The notes: a model not told the origin generated them from the sequence alone. 32,819 nucleotides of DNA from an uncultured Actinomycetes bacterium (GCA_903884065.1 CAISDL010000086.1:1-32819); one strand, 5' to 3'. Positions 1 through 6,482 are shown, numbered from the stretch's first letter. Program-made: numbers and translations.

Positions 1-98
1 TCCTCGTCGGGAATGGTGCCTATGGTCAGGTTGTCGGTGGGGTCGACGGGGTGCGCTGGGGTGATGGCGACACCGGGGCGGTCGGTGGTTGTGTTCAT
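1..98 (-). CDS. N-terminus of an unidentified protein (cut by window edge)
   Basis: Only the first 32 codons are in the window, running off the left edge. The ATG is at 98-96 on the minus strand, preceded by a plausible ribosome binding site (AAAGGT at 110-105, six bases from the ATG). The visible peptide starts MNTTTDRPGVAITPAHPVDP and is hydrophilic and Pro/Thr-rich, with no signal peptide. That looks like a flexible N-terminal tail before a folded domain outside the window. I do not recognise the family. The HNH-endonuclease remnant begins about 40 bases upstream on the other strand, so this gene's promoter must sit in or next to that remnant. Confidence 0.5.
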   Translation of the reverse strand, partial: MNTTTDRPGVAITPAHPVDPTDNLTIGTIPDE

Positions 99-139
99 CG
101 AAGGACCTTTCATCAGAGTGTTGATAGGCCAGTCGGTAA

Positions 140-469
140 CATCATCTGCTGAAAACCTTCTGGGGTGGACCGGGCGGGTGGGCCGATCGGCAGCTACCCG
201 ACGGACGTGTGGTCTGGACTTCGCCGACGGGTAAGGAATACACGACAGCGCCGGGCAGTCGGTTGTTGTTCCCGACGTGGGATCCGACGACTGCGACGCC
301 GACCACGACCCCGATCCCGGCCGAGAGCGGACAGCACCCACCCGCGCGCGGCATCATGATGCCGACTCGCCGGCGATCTCGCGACGCCGAACGTGCATTC
401 CGGATCCGGTGCGAACGCGCCCGCAACGACCTGCTCGTCGCCGATAGGAATAGGCCGCCGCCCTTCTGA
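140..469 (+). pseudogene. 3' remnant of a DUF222/13E12-type HNH endonuclease
   Basis: The plus frame 140-469 reads [10 protein letters not shown], then [47 protein letters not shown] and ends RNRPPPF before TGA. This is the C-terminal part of the mycobacterial 13E12/DUF222 HNH nuclease family, from the last histidines of the HNH motif (usually K-H-H-L-L-K) to the usual C-terminus. An in-frame TAA lies at 137-139, exactly where the family sequence should continue upstream, and nothing before it looks like DUF222 or the rest of the HNH domain. About 110 of the usual 400-500 residues remain, so the gene is 5'-truncated and should be inactive. Such copies are common scattered elements in mycobacteria (family knowledge). 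The remnant ends 18 bases before the convergent lactate dehydrogenase gene. Confidence 0.75.
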
Positions 470-487
470 CCGGCACCGTGGGCCTCG

Positions 488-1438
488 CTAGAGGTTCAAC
501 GAATCCCGGGTCTCATCCAGCGTCTTGGCCGATCCCTGAAGCCCCAGAAGCTCATTGACGTTGAGGGGCACTTCGAGAACCTGGCCCGCGCCGGCCCGCG
601 ACACCAGGGTCGGCAGTGACAGCGCCACATTGGTGAGTTCGTAGGCGCCGGTCTGCACCGTCGAGATGGGCAGCACCCGGTTCTGGTCGCCGAGCACCGC
701 TTCGATGATCCGTGCCGAGGACAACCCGATCGCCAGGTTGGTCGCACCCTTACCCTCGATGATCTCGTAGGCCGCGTTCACCACGCCCTTCGCGATGTCC
801 GCACGCGTCTGTTCGTCGAACACCTGAACGCCGCCGGAACGCCACTCCGTGGCCGGCACGCCGCCGATCGACACACTCGACCACAGCGGGATCTCGGAGT
901 CGCCGTGCTCGCCGACGATGAAGCCGTGCACATTGCCGACGTCCACCCCTGCGCGCTTGGCGATGAGGTAGCGAAATCGGCTGGAGTCCAAAACCGTTCC
1001 CGAGCCGAAGATCCGGCCCGGCGCCACGTCGACCGAGCGGGCAGCGGCCAGGGTCACCACATCCACCGGGTTGGTGACGAAGATGATCACCGCGTCGGGG
1101 GAGTGCTCGAGCAGTTGCGGGGTGAGGTGCTGGGCCATCGCCACATTGGTGGCGGCCAGGTCCAGGCGGGTCTGCCCGGGCTTCTGCTTGGCACCTGCTG
1201 TGACGATCACGATCGAGGACCCGGCGGTGACGTCGATGCTGTCCGATCCGGTCACCACGCATTTCGGCACGAACTGGCTGCCATGGTTGAGGTCGAGGAC
1301 CTCGGCGTGCACTTTCTTGGCGGCGACGTCGAAGAGCGCGATCGCGTCGGCCGACCCACGGATCATGCAGGCGTAGGCGATGGCCGTGCCGACGCTGCCG
1401 ACCCCGACGATGGACACTTTGTTGCTGTGTTCCGGCAC
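488..1438 (-). CDS. ldh: L-lactate dehydrogenase
   Basis: NAD-dependent interconversion of L-lactate and pyruvate in the cytosol. The 316-residue product has the Rossmann motif GVGSVG (12-17) followed by the NAD-ribose acidic residue D37. The mobile loop reads AGAKQKPGQTR (81-91), where Q85 marks lactate rather than malate specificity and R91 is the catalytic loop arginine. DSSRFR (151-156) gives D151 and substrate-binding R154, and GEHGDSEIPLW (177-187) carries catalytic H178. Length is normal. The frame is open 72 codons further upstream, but GTG at 1438 is chosen because the family starts here and a GATAAT box lies seven bases before it, which suggests a leaderless mRNA. The gene is monocistronic and divergent from the membrane protein/exporter pair. 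Malate dehydrogenase is the alternative, but the Q85 position argues against it. Confidence 0.93.
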   Translation of the reverse strand: MPEHSNKVSIVGVGSVGTAIAYACMIRGSADAIALFDVAAKKVHAEVLDLNHGSQFVPKCVVTGSDSIDVTAGSSIVIVTAGAKQKPGQTRLDLAATNVAMAQHLTPQLLEHSPDAVIIFVTNPVDVVTLAAARSVDVAPGRIFGSGTVLDSSRFRYLIAKRAGVDVGNVHGFIVGEHGDSEIPLWSSVSIGGVPATEWRSGGVQVFDEQTRADIAKGVVNAAYEIIEGKGATNLAIGLSSARIIEAVLGDQNRVLPISTVQTGAYELTNVALSLPTLVSRAGAGQVLEVPLNVNELLGLQGSAKTLDETRDSLNL

Positions 1439-1445
1439 GTGCGGA

Positions 1446-1451
1446 ATTATC
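1446..1451 (-). promoter_or_regulatory. -10 box of ldh (leaderless start)
   Basis: The minus strand reads GATAAT, five of six matches to TATAAT, ending seven bases before the GTG at 1438. That spacing puts the transcription start on or next to the start codon, as in leaderless mycobacterial genes. No convincing -35 element was seen, which is common in this group. Confidence 0.55.
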
Positions 1452-1536
1452 CACGGCCGCGGCTGTTGCTGAACGGGATTCGCTCGGCACGGCGTGAGGT
1501 GGGGCGAACCGGTGTCCCCGACCCTCGGGCGTCGTC

Positions 1537-1542
1537 TACCCT
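1537..1542 (+). promoter_or_regulatory. Candidate -10 box for the 1551 gene
   Basis: TACCCT fits the mycobacterial TANNNT -10 pattern and ends eight bases before the ATG at 1551. The transcript would be leaderless or carry one to two untranslated bases. No Shine-Dalgarno sequence is visible before that ATG, in keeping with this. Together with the ldh box it makes a short divergent promoter region (1439-1550). Confidence 0.4.
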
Positions 1543-1550
1543 TGCCCAGC

Positions 1551-2087
1551 ATGCGCCCAGGATGGTTGCCGCGACTTCCGTGGTTGAGTCGCGGGCTGGT
1601 CGCCGGAGCGAGTGGCACCGCGGCCATGGCCATCTGGTACCACCTCGAGCGCACCCTGAGACGCGGCCGCTACACCGGCGTGACCGCCCTGGCCGACGGC
1701 ACCCCGATCGAAGGCCTGTGGTCGCACGAGGGCCTGGACTACGACGACAGTGTGGTGCCCGGGCAGATCGTGGCCAACCTGCTCCACCTGCCCAAACCGA
1801 CCGACCGCGAGGCCGGGGCGATCACCCTGGGGCTGCGCTGGTCCTACGGGTCGGCATTCGGGATCGCGCATGTCCTGCTGCGCAACAGCATTCGTGAGCC
1901 CCGTGCGACCCTGATCTTCGGAACCACACTGATGACCGTGACCTCGGTCGCGTTCCCGCTGCTGGGCCGCACCCCGCCGCCGTGGAAGTGGCCACTCGAC
2001 GTCCAGGTCAGCGCGGTGGGTAGCCACACCGCTTACATCGTCACCGCCGCGGTGGTCGACAACCTGCTCCGCTTGAGCACGCCATGA
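1551..2087 (+). CDS. Conserved membrane protein upstream of an exporter
   Basis: A 178-residue protein with several hydrophobic stretches: one near residues 13-28 (GLVAGASGTAAMAIWY), others around 95-110, 120-140 and 155-175. The G-x-x-A-G-x-x-G-T-A-A-M pattern near the N-terminus recurs in small actinobacterial membrane proteins of unknown function; I cannot name the family with certainty. The frame is open back to a GTG at 1494. I prefer ATG 1551 because the membrane topology begins there and a TANNNT box lies just upstream. Its TGA overlaps the ATG of the MFS exporter (ATGA, 2084-2087), so the two are translationally coupled and may act together. No catalytic motif is visible. Confidence 0.6.
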   Translation: MRPGWLPRLPWLSRGLVAGASGTAAMAIWYHLERTLRRGRYTGVTALADGTPIEGLWSHEGLDYDDSVVPGQIVANLLHLPKPTDREAGAITLGLRWSYGSAFGIAHVLLRNSIREPRATLIFGTTLMTVTSVAFPLLGRTPPPWKWPLDVQVSAVGSHTAYIVTAAVVDNLLRLSTP

Positions 2088-3496
2088 CTCGGCGCCAGGC
2101 CACCGGCCTGTTCGTGCTGTGCCTGGCGGTCTTCATGGTCGCCGTCGACGGCACGGTGGTCAGCGTGGCGGTGCCGTCGATCACCGAACAGCTTCGCCCG
2201 ACCTACACCCAGGTGCTGTGGATCGGCGACATCTACTCGTTCGTGCTCGCCGGCCTGCTCATCACCATGGGCAATCTCGGCGACCGGATCGGCCGCAAGC
2301 GCCTGCTGCTGATCTCGAGCCTGGCCTTCGGCGTGGCGTCCGCCGCGGCGGCCCTGGCCCCGACCGCCGGACTGCTGATCGTCGCGCGGGTGGTCCAGGG
2401 CGCGGCCGGTGCGGGCTTGATGCCCTCGACACTGGCGTTGCTGCGCAGCCTGTTCACCGACGACCAACAGCGTATGCGGGCGGTCGGCATCTGGAGCGCC
2501 AGTGGCGCCGGTGGTGCCGCGCTGGGCCCGACGGTTGCCGGGGTACTGCTCGAGCACTTCTACTGGGGTTCGGTGCTGCTGGTGAACCTGCCGGTGGTGG
2601 CATTGATCCTGGGGGTCGGCGCCTGGGCGCTGCCCGAGGCGCGCAGTGGGGACAGGCATCCGGTGGACCCGCTGTCGGTGGTCTACTCCACTGTCGGAAT
2701 CCTCGGCGTCGTCTACGGGATCACCGAACTCGCCCACTCGGGTCTCGCTGTGCGAGCCGCCTACGTCGCGCTGGTGGTCGGCGCCGGACTGCTGTGGGTG
2801 TTCCTGCGCCGGCAGCGTCGTCTGCCCACCCCGCTGCTGGACCTGAGCCTGTTCTCCCAAACCCGTTTCACCGCAGCGATTATCGCGCAGCTGGTGATCG
2901 TCTTCGCCAACATCGGTGCCCTGTTCTTCCTGCCAATCTTCCTGCGTCAGGTGGGTGGCTTCTCGCCGCTGCAGTCCGGAATGGCGACGCTGCCGGAGTC
3001 GATCGTCGGCCTGGTCACCGCCGCTCTCACCGCGCGCATGATCGGCCGGTGGGGGCACCGCGCCATCCTGCTGACCGGAATGGCGGCGGGTGCCGCGGGG
3101 TTGATCCTGCTGGGCCTGGCGATGCCGCTGTCGTATGCCGCCATGGTCTTTCCGCTCATGCTGATGGGGTTCTCGTTCGGTTCGGCGGTGACCGTCGCCT
3201 CCGACCTGGTGCTGACCAGTGCCAGCGCAGACCGCGTCGGCGCAGCGACCGGCATCTCGGAGACCGCGTTCGAACTGGGCACCGCACTGGGCATCGCGAT
3301 CACCGGTAGTGCGGTGGCCGTGCTCTATCTGCTCCTCACCGGCGACTCGGCGAACTTCAGCGAGAACGTCGACGCCAGGGGGTTCACCTGGAGCATGGGA
3401 GGCTATTGCGTGATCTGCGGTGTGCTGCTCGCCGTCATCACCGCTGCTCTCGGCAGGGCGCTGCGCGATCGCCAAGGGACTCCGCAAAACACTTAG
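2084..3496 (+). CDS. MFS exporter, DHA2 (EmrB/QacA-like) family
   Basis: A 470-residue multi-spanning transporter, probably a proton-driven drug or metabolite exporter in the plasma membrane. The first helix region carries VAVDGTVVSVAVPSI, matching the helix-1 acidic motif of the DHA2 group (D-x-T-V-x-x-V-A-L-P). MFS motif A is GNLGDRIGRKR (around 64-74), and motif C-like glycine-rich sequence ASGAGGAALGPTVAGVL follows near 142-158. Hydrophobicity and length suggest 14 helices rather than 12. The gene starts inside the stop of the membrane protein before it and its last four bases overlap the convergent FAD-oxidase pseudogene, so there is no room for a terminator between them. The substrate cannot be inferred from sequence. 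Confidence 0.88.
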   Translation: MTRRQATGLFVLCLAVFMVAVDGTVVSVAVPSITEQLRPTYTQVLWIGDIYSFVLAGLLITMGNLGDRIGRKRLLLISSLAFGVASAAAALAPTAGLLIVARVVQGAAGAGLMPSTLALLRSLFTDDQQRMRAVGIWSASGAGGAALGPTVAGVLLEHFYWGSVLLVNLPVVALILGVGAWALPEARSGDRHPVDPLSVVYSTVGILGVVYGITELAHSGLAVRAAYVALVVGAGLLWVFLRRQRRLPTPLLDLSLFSQTRFTAAIIAQLVIVFANIGALFFLPIFLRQVGGFSPLQSGMATLPESIVGLVTAALTARMIGRWGHRAILLTGMAAGAAGLILLGLAMPLSYAAMVFPLMLMGFSFGSAVTVASDLVLTSASADRVGAATGISETAFELGTALGIAITGSAVAVLYLLLTGDSANFSENVDARGFTWSMGGYCVICGVLLAVITAALGRALRDRQGTPQNT

Positions 3497-3948
3497 CGGG
3501 GCAACGGAATTCCCTGGGCGAACTCGAAAAAATCGCCAGGATCCCAGGCTGCCTTGACCCCGCCCTTGATGCGCGCGCCATTCATTCGTCGGGTGCTGAT
3601 GAGGATGCCATGCGAATTGGAGGCGCCCGCGTAGTTGTTGCCGCCGTCACGGATTGCGAAGCGGGTGTTGGTTTTTCGTGCCCACCGCAGGGCGGAGGCG
3701 ACGTCCTCGGCCTTGTTGCACGGAACCACCGCCTCGGGCATGGTCGCGCCGAACCGCATGTTCCGCGGGCCGGCGGCATCTGCGTAGCCGGGTTCGCCGG
3801 GCCGCAGCAGTGCGCCGCGCACGCTGGCCCTCAACTCGGCCCATTCGACGACGCTGATGTGGTCCGGCCCGCTGCGGGCGCAGGAGCTCATCAGGCCTGC
3901 GGCGGTAAGGCCGGTGGCAGTGAGGAACCCGCGCCCGGTGAGGGGCAT
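3493..3948 (-). pseudogene. FAD-linked (BBE-type) oxidase with large in-frame internal deletion
   Basis: The open frame encodes 151 residues, whereas berberine-bridge-type FAD oxidases have about 450-500. Residues 1-25 are an export signal. Residues 70-125 are the start of the FAD-binding PCMH domain (ATMPEAVVPCNKAEDVASAL, FAIRDGGNNYAGASNSHGIL). Residues 131-151 (VKAAWDPGDFFEFAQGIPLP) are the family's extreme C-terminal BBE motif. Some 300 residues between them are missing without loss of frame. Two further lesions are visible. The FAD-anchoring motif G-G-H-x-Y is GGNNY, with histidine replaced by asparagine. The Tat signal reads TGRGFL where T-R-R-x-F-L is expected. The product is very unlikely to bind FAD or be a working oxidase. 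It overlaps the convergent MFS gene by four bases. Confidence 0.75.
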
Positions 3949-4012
3949 GTCGGCAAGTGTGCCGATCCCGGTGCGTCCGCGGTCGGCAAACCCGCCGATT
4001 GTCGTTCGTCGG

Positions 4013-4018
4013 TAGTCT
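4013..4018 (+). promoter_or_regulatory. -10 box for the APH(6)-like gene
   Basis: TAGTCT fits TANNNT and ends six bases before the GTG at 4025, placing the transcription start on the start codon (leaderless). It is the reason the GTG was preferred to the in-frame ATG at 4049. Confidence 0.45.
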
Positions 4019-4024
4019 TGGCCG

Positions 4025-4912
4025 GTGATTCCGCCGGCGGTCCGCGCGATGGCCGCCCGCGGACCGCAGTGGGCCGACTGGGTCGACGCACTGCCCGGCA
4101 TCGTCGAGCTGACCATGCGGCAGTGGGAGATTCGTCCCGACGGGCACGCCGTCAACGGCCACTGCTCGCTGGTGATCCCGGTCCGCACCGCCGACGGCAC
4201 TGCCGCCGTCGTGAAGATCGGCTTTCCCGACGAGGAGTCCGAGCACGAGCATCTCGCCCTGCGGCGGTGGGGCGGCCGGGGTGCGGTGCGGCTGCTCAGT
4301 GCCGACCCGCACCACCGCACGCTGCTGCTCGAGCGACTCGATCCCACCGACTTGGCCGGGATCCCGGAAGTCGACGCCTGCCGGGTGGTCGCCGATCTCT
4401 ACCGCAGCCTGCACGTGCCCGCACTGCCGTCACTGCGATCACTGTCCTGGTTCATCGAGCGCTGGACCGCCGATCTCGCGGCGCTGCCGCGCTCTGCGCC
4501 CATCCCGCACCGACTCGTCGAGCAGGCCGTCGCACTGGGCCGCGACCTCACCGCCGACCGGACCGTGCCGGACCGGGTGATCCACACCGATCTGCACTAC
4601 GGGAACGTGCTGACCGGCGGGCGTGAGCCGTGGCTGGCCATCGATCCCAAACCGGTCAACGGCGACCCGCACTACGAGCTCGCGCCGATGCTGTGGAACC
4701 GGTGGGGTGAGATCACCCGCGATGTGCGCGGCGGCGTGCGCCGCCGGCTCTGGACGCTCGTCGACGCCGCCGGATTCGATGAGGACCGCGCCCGCGCCTG
4801 GGTGGTGGTGCGCATGCTCCACAACGCCATGTGGGCGGTGCAGGACGGCCCGCGGGCGAATCCGGACTGGTTGACGATCTGCATCGCCGTCGCCAAGGCG
4901 GTGCAGGACTGA
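4025..4912 (+). CDS. Streptomycin 6-kinase-like aminoglycoside/hydroxyurea phosphotransferase
   Basis: A 295-residue cytosolic kinase-fold protein of the APH(6)/StrA-type family, whose members phosphorylate streptomycin or hydroxyurea. The nucleotide-binding N-lobe has a lysine in AAVVKIGFP (K64) and an acidic pair in ESEHEHLALRRW. The catalytic loop is IHTDLHYGNVL (186-196) with D189 and N194. The metal-binding aspartate is in AIDPKPVNGDPHYELA (D207). The family-typical GDPHYELAPMLWNRW stretch follows. Length is normal for the family. The ATG at 4049 is an alternative start. It stands alone between two gene remnants, with no visible partner. Whether it gives real antibiotic resistance cannot be told; many chromosomal mycobacterial members do not. 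Confidence 0.82.
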   Translation: MIPPAVRAMAARGPQWADWVDALPGIVELTMRQWEIRPDGHAVNGHCSLVIPVRTADGTAAVVKIGFPDEESEHEHLALRRWGGRGAVRLLSADPHHRTLLLERLDPTDLAGIPEVDACRVVADLYRSLHVPALPSLRSLSWFIERWTADLAALPRSAPIPHRLVEQAVALGRDLTADRTVPDRVIHTDLHYGNVLTGGREPWLAIDPKPVNGDPHYELAPMLWNRWGEITRDVRGGVRRRLWTLVDAAGFDEDRARAWVVVRMLHNAMWAVQDGPRANPDWLTICIAVAKAVQD

Positions 4913-4913
4913 T

Positions 4914-5084
4914 TCAGGCCGGCTGGCCGTACACCGCGACGACCACCGAGCGGTCCAGGCTGTTCTCCGACCACACCCCGATGGCCGTATTGGCGCAGTC
5001 TTCCATGATCGCGTGCGCGGCGGGGTCATCGAACCACTGCTGGACCACCGTGAGGTTCCCCCGGTCAGCAGTCAGGATAGACAC
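4914..5084 (-). pseudogene. C-terminal remnant of a CAP/SCP-domain secreted protein
   Basis: The minus frame ends at TGA 4916-4914 and reads back through VVAVYGQPA, IGVWSENSLDRS and QQWFDDPAAHAIMEDCANT. The order W-x-x-D-P-x-x-H-x-x-I-M-x-x-C followed by I-G-V-W is the C-terminal end of mycobacterial CAP (SCP-like) exported proteins, with the usual V-Y-G-Q terminus. Only about 50 of roughly 150 residues remain. An in-frame TGA lies at 5093-5091, no signal peptide is present, and the only usable start would be GTG 5084. I therefore read it as a 5'-truncated pseudogene rather than a small gene, though a short expressed peptide cannot be excluded. It lies 30 bases downstream of the 109-residue secreted protein. 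Confidence 0.5.
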
Positions 5085-5090
5085 CGGGGG
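5058..5090. repeat. Perfect 8-bp inverted repeat, possible terminator
   Basis: CCCCCGGT (5058-5065) pairs perfectly with ACCGGGGG (5083-5090) across a 17-base loop. It lies 25-57 bases past the stop of the minus-strand secreted-protein gene, where a factor-independent terminator could sit. The long loop and missing T-run make this weak. It also overlaps the broken 5' edge of the CAP-domain remnant. Confidence 0.35.
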
Positions 5091-5114
5091 TCAGAACAGG
5101 GTCGTTCGAGCAGG

Positions 5115-5444
5115 TTAGGGGAGGTAGCAGGGAGCTGCGCCGGGGGTGTAGTAAGGCAGGCCGGTCGGGGAGATGCAGGGCGCCTCGCCCGGGAAAGCCG
5201 GAACCAGCGAATACGCGTACGCCTCCGGGAAGCCGTAGCGGGCCCACTCATCCGCTCCGACGACCGCGGCACCGGCGATGGCCGGAACCGCCAGGTCACG
5301 AGCGACGTCGGTGCAACCGCCGACGTTGACCCAGCGTCCGCCCACATCGCCGCACACCTCGGCGTTGGCGACCGGGGTGATCGCCGCAGGAACGGCGGCC
5401 AAGGCGGCCGCGGTAAACAGGGTTGCTGCAATTTTTTTCCTCAT
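5115..5444 (-). CDS. Small secreted protein of unknown function
   Basis: A 109-residue exported protein. A Sec signal peptide covers residues 1-28: charged MRKK, a hydrophobic core (IAATLFTAAALAAVPAAI) and the AxA cleavage site ANA before E29. The mature part has four cysteines (31, 44, 90, 106), which could form two disulfides, and an aromatic, proline-rich C-terminus (PTGLPYYTPGAAPCYLP). It resembles other small mycobacterial cell-wall or culture-filtrate proteins but I cannot name a family. ATG 5444 is chosen over the longer open frame because the signal peptide starts exactly there and a GATAAT box precedes it by six bases (leaderless). The gene looks monocistronic, lying between a hairpin terminator upstream and an inverted repeat downstream. 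Confidence 0.75.
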   Translation of the reverse strand: MRKKIAATLFTAAALAAVPAAITPVANAEVCGDVGGRWVNVGGCTDVARDLAVPAIAGAAVVGADEWARYGFPEAYAYSLVPAFPGEAPCISPTGLPYYTPGAAPCYLP

Positions 5445-5450
5445 GGCGCC

Positions 5451-5456
5451 ATTATC
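5451..5456 (-). promoter_or_regulatory. -10 box of the secreted-protein gene
   Basis: The minus strand reads GATAAT, the same hexamer as before ldh, ending six bases before ATG 5444. This predicts a leaderless transcript and supports the start choice. No ribosome binding site is visible. Confidence 0.55.
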
Positions 5457-5498
5457 GCCGGTGCGGCGCCGTGGCGTTACAAGGCCCCGGGGCCGAAA

Positions 5499-5537
5499 CG
5501 CCGAACGGCCCCCGGGCAATCCCGGAGGCCGTCGGCG
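5499..5537 (-). terminator. Strong hairpin terminator after the LGFP lipoprotein gene
   Basis: Left arm 5499-5516 and right arm 5521-5537 pair almost perfectly around a 4-base loop (ATTG on the minus strand): a stem of about 17 bp with one bulge and one G-U-type mismatch. It starts 12 bases after the lipoprotein stop codon. There is no T-run, as is usual for mycobacterial hairpin terminators. A second short palindrome, GGCCCCGGGGCC, follows at 5483-5494. Confidence 0.65.
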
Positions 5538-5549
5538 CGCGCGGTGGAA

Positions 5550-6245
5550 CTACTTCTTGGTGACGGTCTCCGAGAAGCTGCCCTTGCCGTCGTTCAGCCA
5601 GGTGATGGTGCCGTTCTGGAACTCGCTGATCCAGCCGCCGTTGGCGACCTTCGCGCCGCCGCCGGTCTGGGTCTCGTCGGCGGTCGGCCAGCCCAGCGCG
5701 CCCGAGGGGCCGCCCTGCTCGTCCATGTAGCGCTTCAGGATCTCGCCCTGAACAACGTAGGACCCGGCCGGCGAGGAGAAGATGGTGCCGTTGGCGAACG
5801 GCGTCACCGTGCCGTCGCCGACCTTCTCCGACATCCCGGTCGGGGCGCCGAGAACAGTGGCGCCGCCCATGCGCGCGTAAGCACCCTCGGTCGGTCCGTC
5901 GAGGGCGACCTCACCCACACCGGGCACGTTCATCGTGGTGGGCGTGCCGTTCAGCACGGACGACACGGCGCTGGAGGCGACGCTGGCACCGCTGGTGGCG
6001 GCACTGGCACCGCTGCTCACGGCGCTGCCGGCGGCGCTGGCACCGCTGCTGGCCACGCTGCTAGCGGCGCTGGCACCGCTGCTCACGGCGCTGCCGGCGG
6101 CGCTGGCGGCCGACGAGCCGACGCTCGAGGCGCTCGACATCGCGTCCTTGGTGGCTTCCTTGGTGGCCGAGCAGCTGACGGCGAACGCGGCAGCGATGGC
6201 GAGGCCGCCGACTCCGGCCGCGGCGCGGGCCATTCTGGTGTTCAT
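5550..6245 (-). CDS. LGFP-repeat lipoprotein with Ser/Ala-rich linker
   Basis: A 231-residue predicted lipoprotein. The signal peptide ends in a lipobox, AVSC, with C25 the lipid-anchored cysteine. Residues 36-97 are a low-complexity Ser/Ala/Gly tract (repeats of SSGASAA-type units), likely a flexible spacer across the cell envelope. The C-terminal domain (100-231) has LGFP-type repeats, seen as VLGAPTG (131-137) and ALGWPTAD (183-190). LGFP repeats are thought to bind cell-wall arabinogalactan or mycolate layers in Corynebacteriales (family knowledge), so this may tether the membrane to the wall. ATG 6245 is chosen over TTG 6254 because AAGGAGA (6261-6255) sits nine bases before it. A -10 box at 6308-6313 and a downstream hairpin frame it as a single-gene unit. 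Confidence 0.85.
   Translation of the reverse strand: MNTRMARAAAGVGGLAIAAAFAVSCSATKEATKDAMSSASSVGSSAASAAGSAVSSGASAASSVASSGASAAGSAVSSGASAATSGASVASSAVSSVLNGTPTTMNVPGVGEVALDGPTEGAYARMGGATVLGAPTGMSEKVGDGTVTPFANGTIFSSPAGSYVVQGEILKRYMDEQGGPSGALGWPTADETQTGGGAKVANGGWISEFQNGTITWLNDGKGSFSETVTKK
6004..6107 (-). repeat. 66-bp imperfect tandem repeat in the lipoprotein linker
   Basis: The 38 bases at 6004-6041 recur exactly at 6070-6107, a period of 66 bp (22 codons), within the Ser/Ala-rich linker. The frame is kept, so copy-number change would lengthen or shorten the spacer without breaking the protein. Confidence 0.7.
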
Positions 6246-6274
6246 TCTGAGCAATCTCCTTCGATGGATGGCAG

Positions 6275-6288
6275 TGACGCGTGCGTCA
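6275..6288. promoter_or_regulatory. Palindrome in the leader of the lipoprotein gene
   Basis: TGACGC-GT-GCGTCA is a perfect 6-bp inverted repeat with a 2-base spacer. It lies in the predicted 5' untranslated region of the lipoprotein gene, between the -10 box (6308-6313) and the ribosome binding site (6255-6261). A bound protein there would block transcription. The regulator is unknown. Confidence 0.4.
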
Positions 6289-6307
6289 TCGCCAAGTTAG
6301 CAAACGG

Positions 6308-6313
6308 ATTGTA
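6308..6313 (-). promoter_or_regulatory. -10 box of the LGFP lipoprotein gene
   Basis: The minus strand reads TACAAT, five of six matches to TATAAT. The start site would be near 6301, giving a leader of about 55 bases with a clear ribosome binding site. No strong -35 is visible. Confidence 0.45.
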
Positions 6314-6433
6314 CGTTCCGTCAGCCTGGAACAGGGAGAATAAGCGGGATCTTTGCCGACGCAGCGGGAGAGACTGGTGCGGGACAGCGCGAATTTGTGC
6401 CGGCATTTCCCGGTTCCGCACCGTAAGAGCGGT

Positions 6434-6439
6434 TACGCT
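6434..6439 (+). promoter_or_regulatory. Candidate -10 box for the alpha/beta hydrolase
   Basis: TACGCT fits TANNNT and lies 33 bases before the GAGGAG ribosome binding site of the hydrolase. The stretch 6314-6433 between the divergent promoters shows no further gene. Confidence 0.35.
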
Positions 6440-6482
6440 CTGCGTCGGAGCGGCAGTGTCGCCGCCCCGTCGAGGAGCGATG

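Noticed and set aside
2033..3487. 484-residue open frame on the minus strand opposite the MFS gene
   Set aside because: Its Gln/Arg/His/Gly-rich composition is typical of the antisense of a GC-rich membrane-protein gene, and the plus strand has a clear MFS protein.
4025..4912. Acquired streptomycin-resistance gene
   Set aside because: The family match is good, but base composition resembles the neighbours and no mobile element is nearby; a resident chromosomal kinase is more likely.
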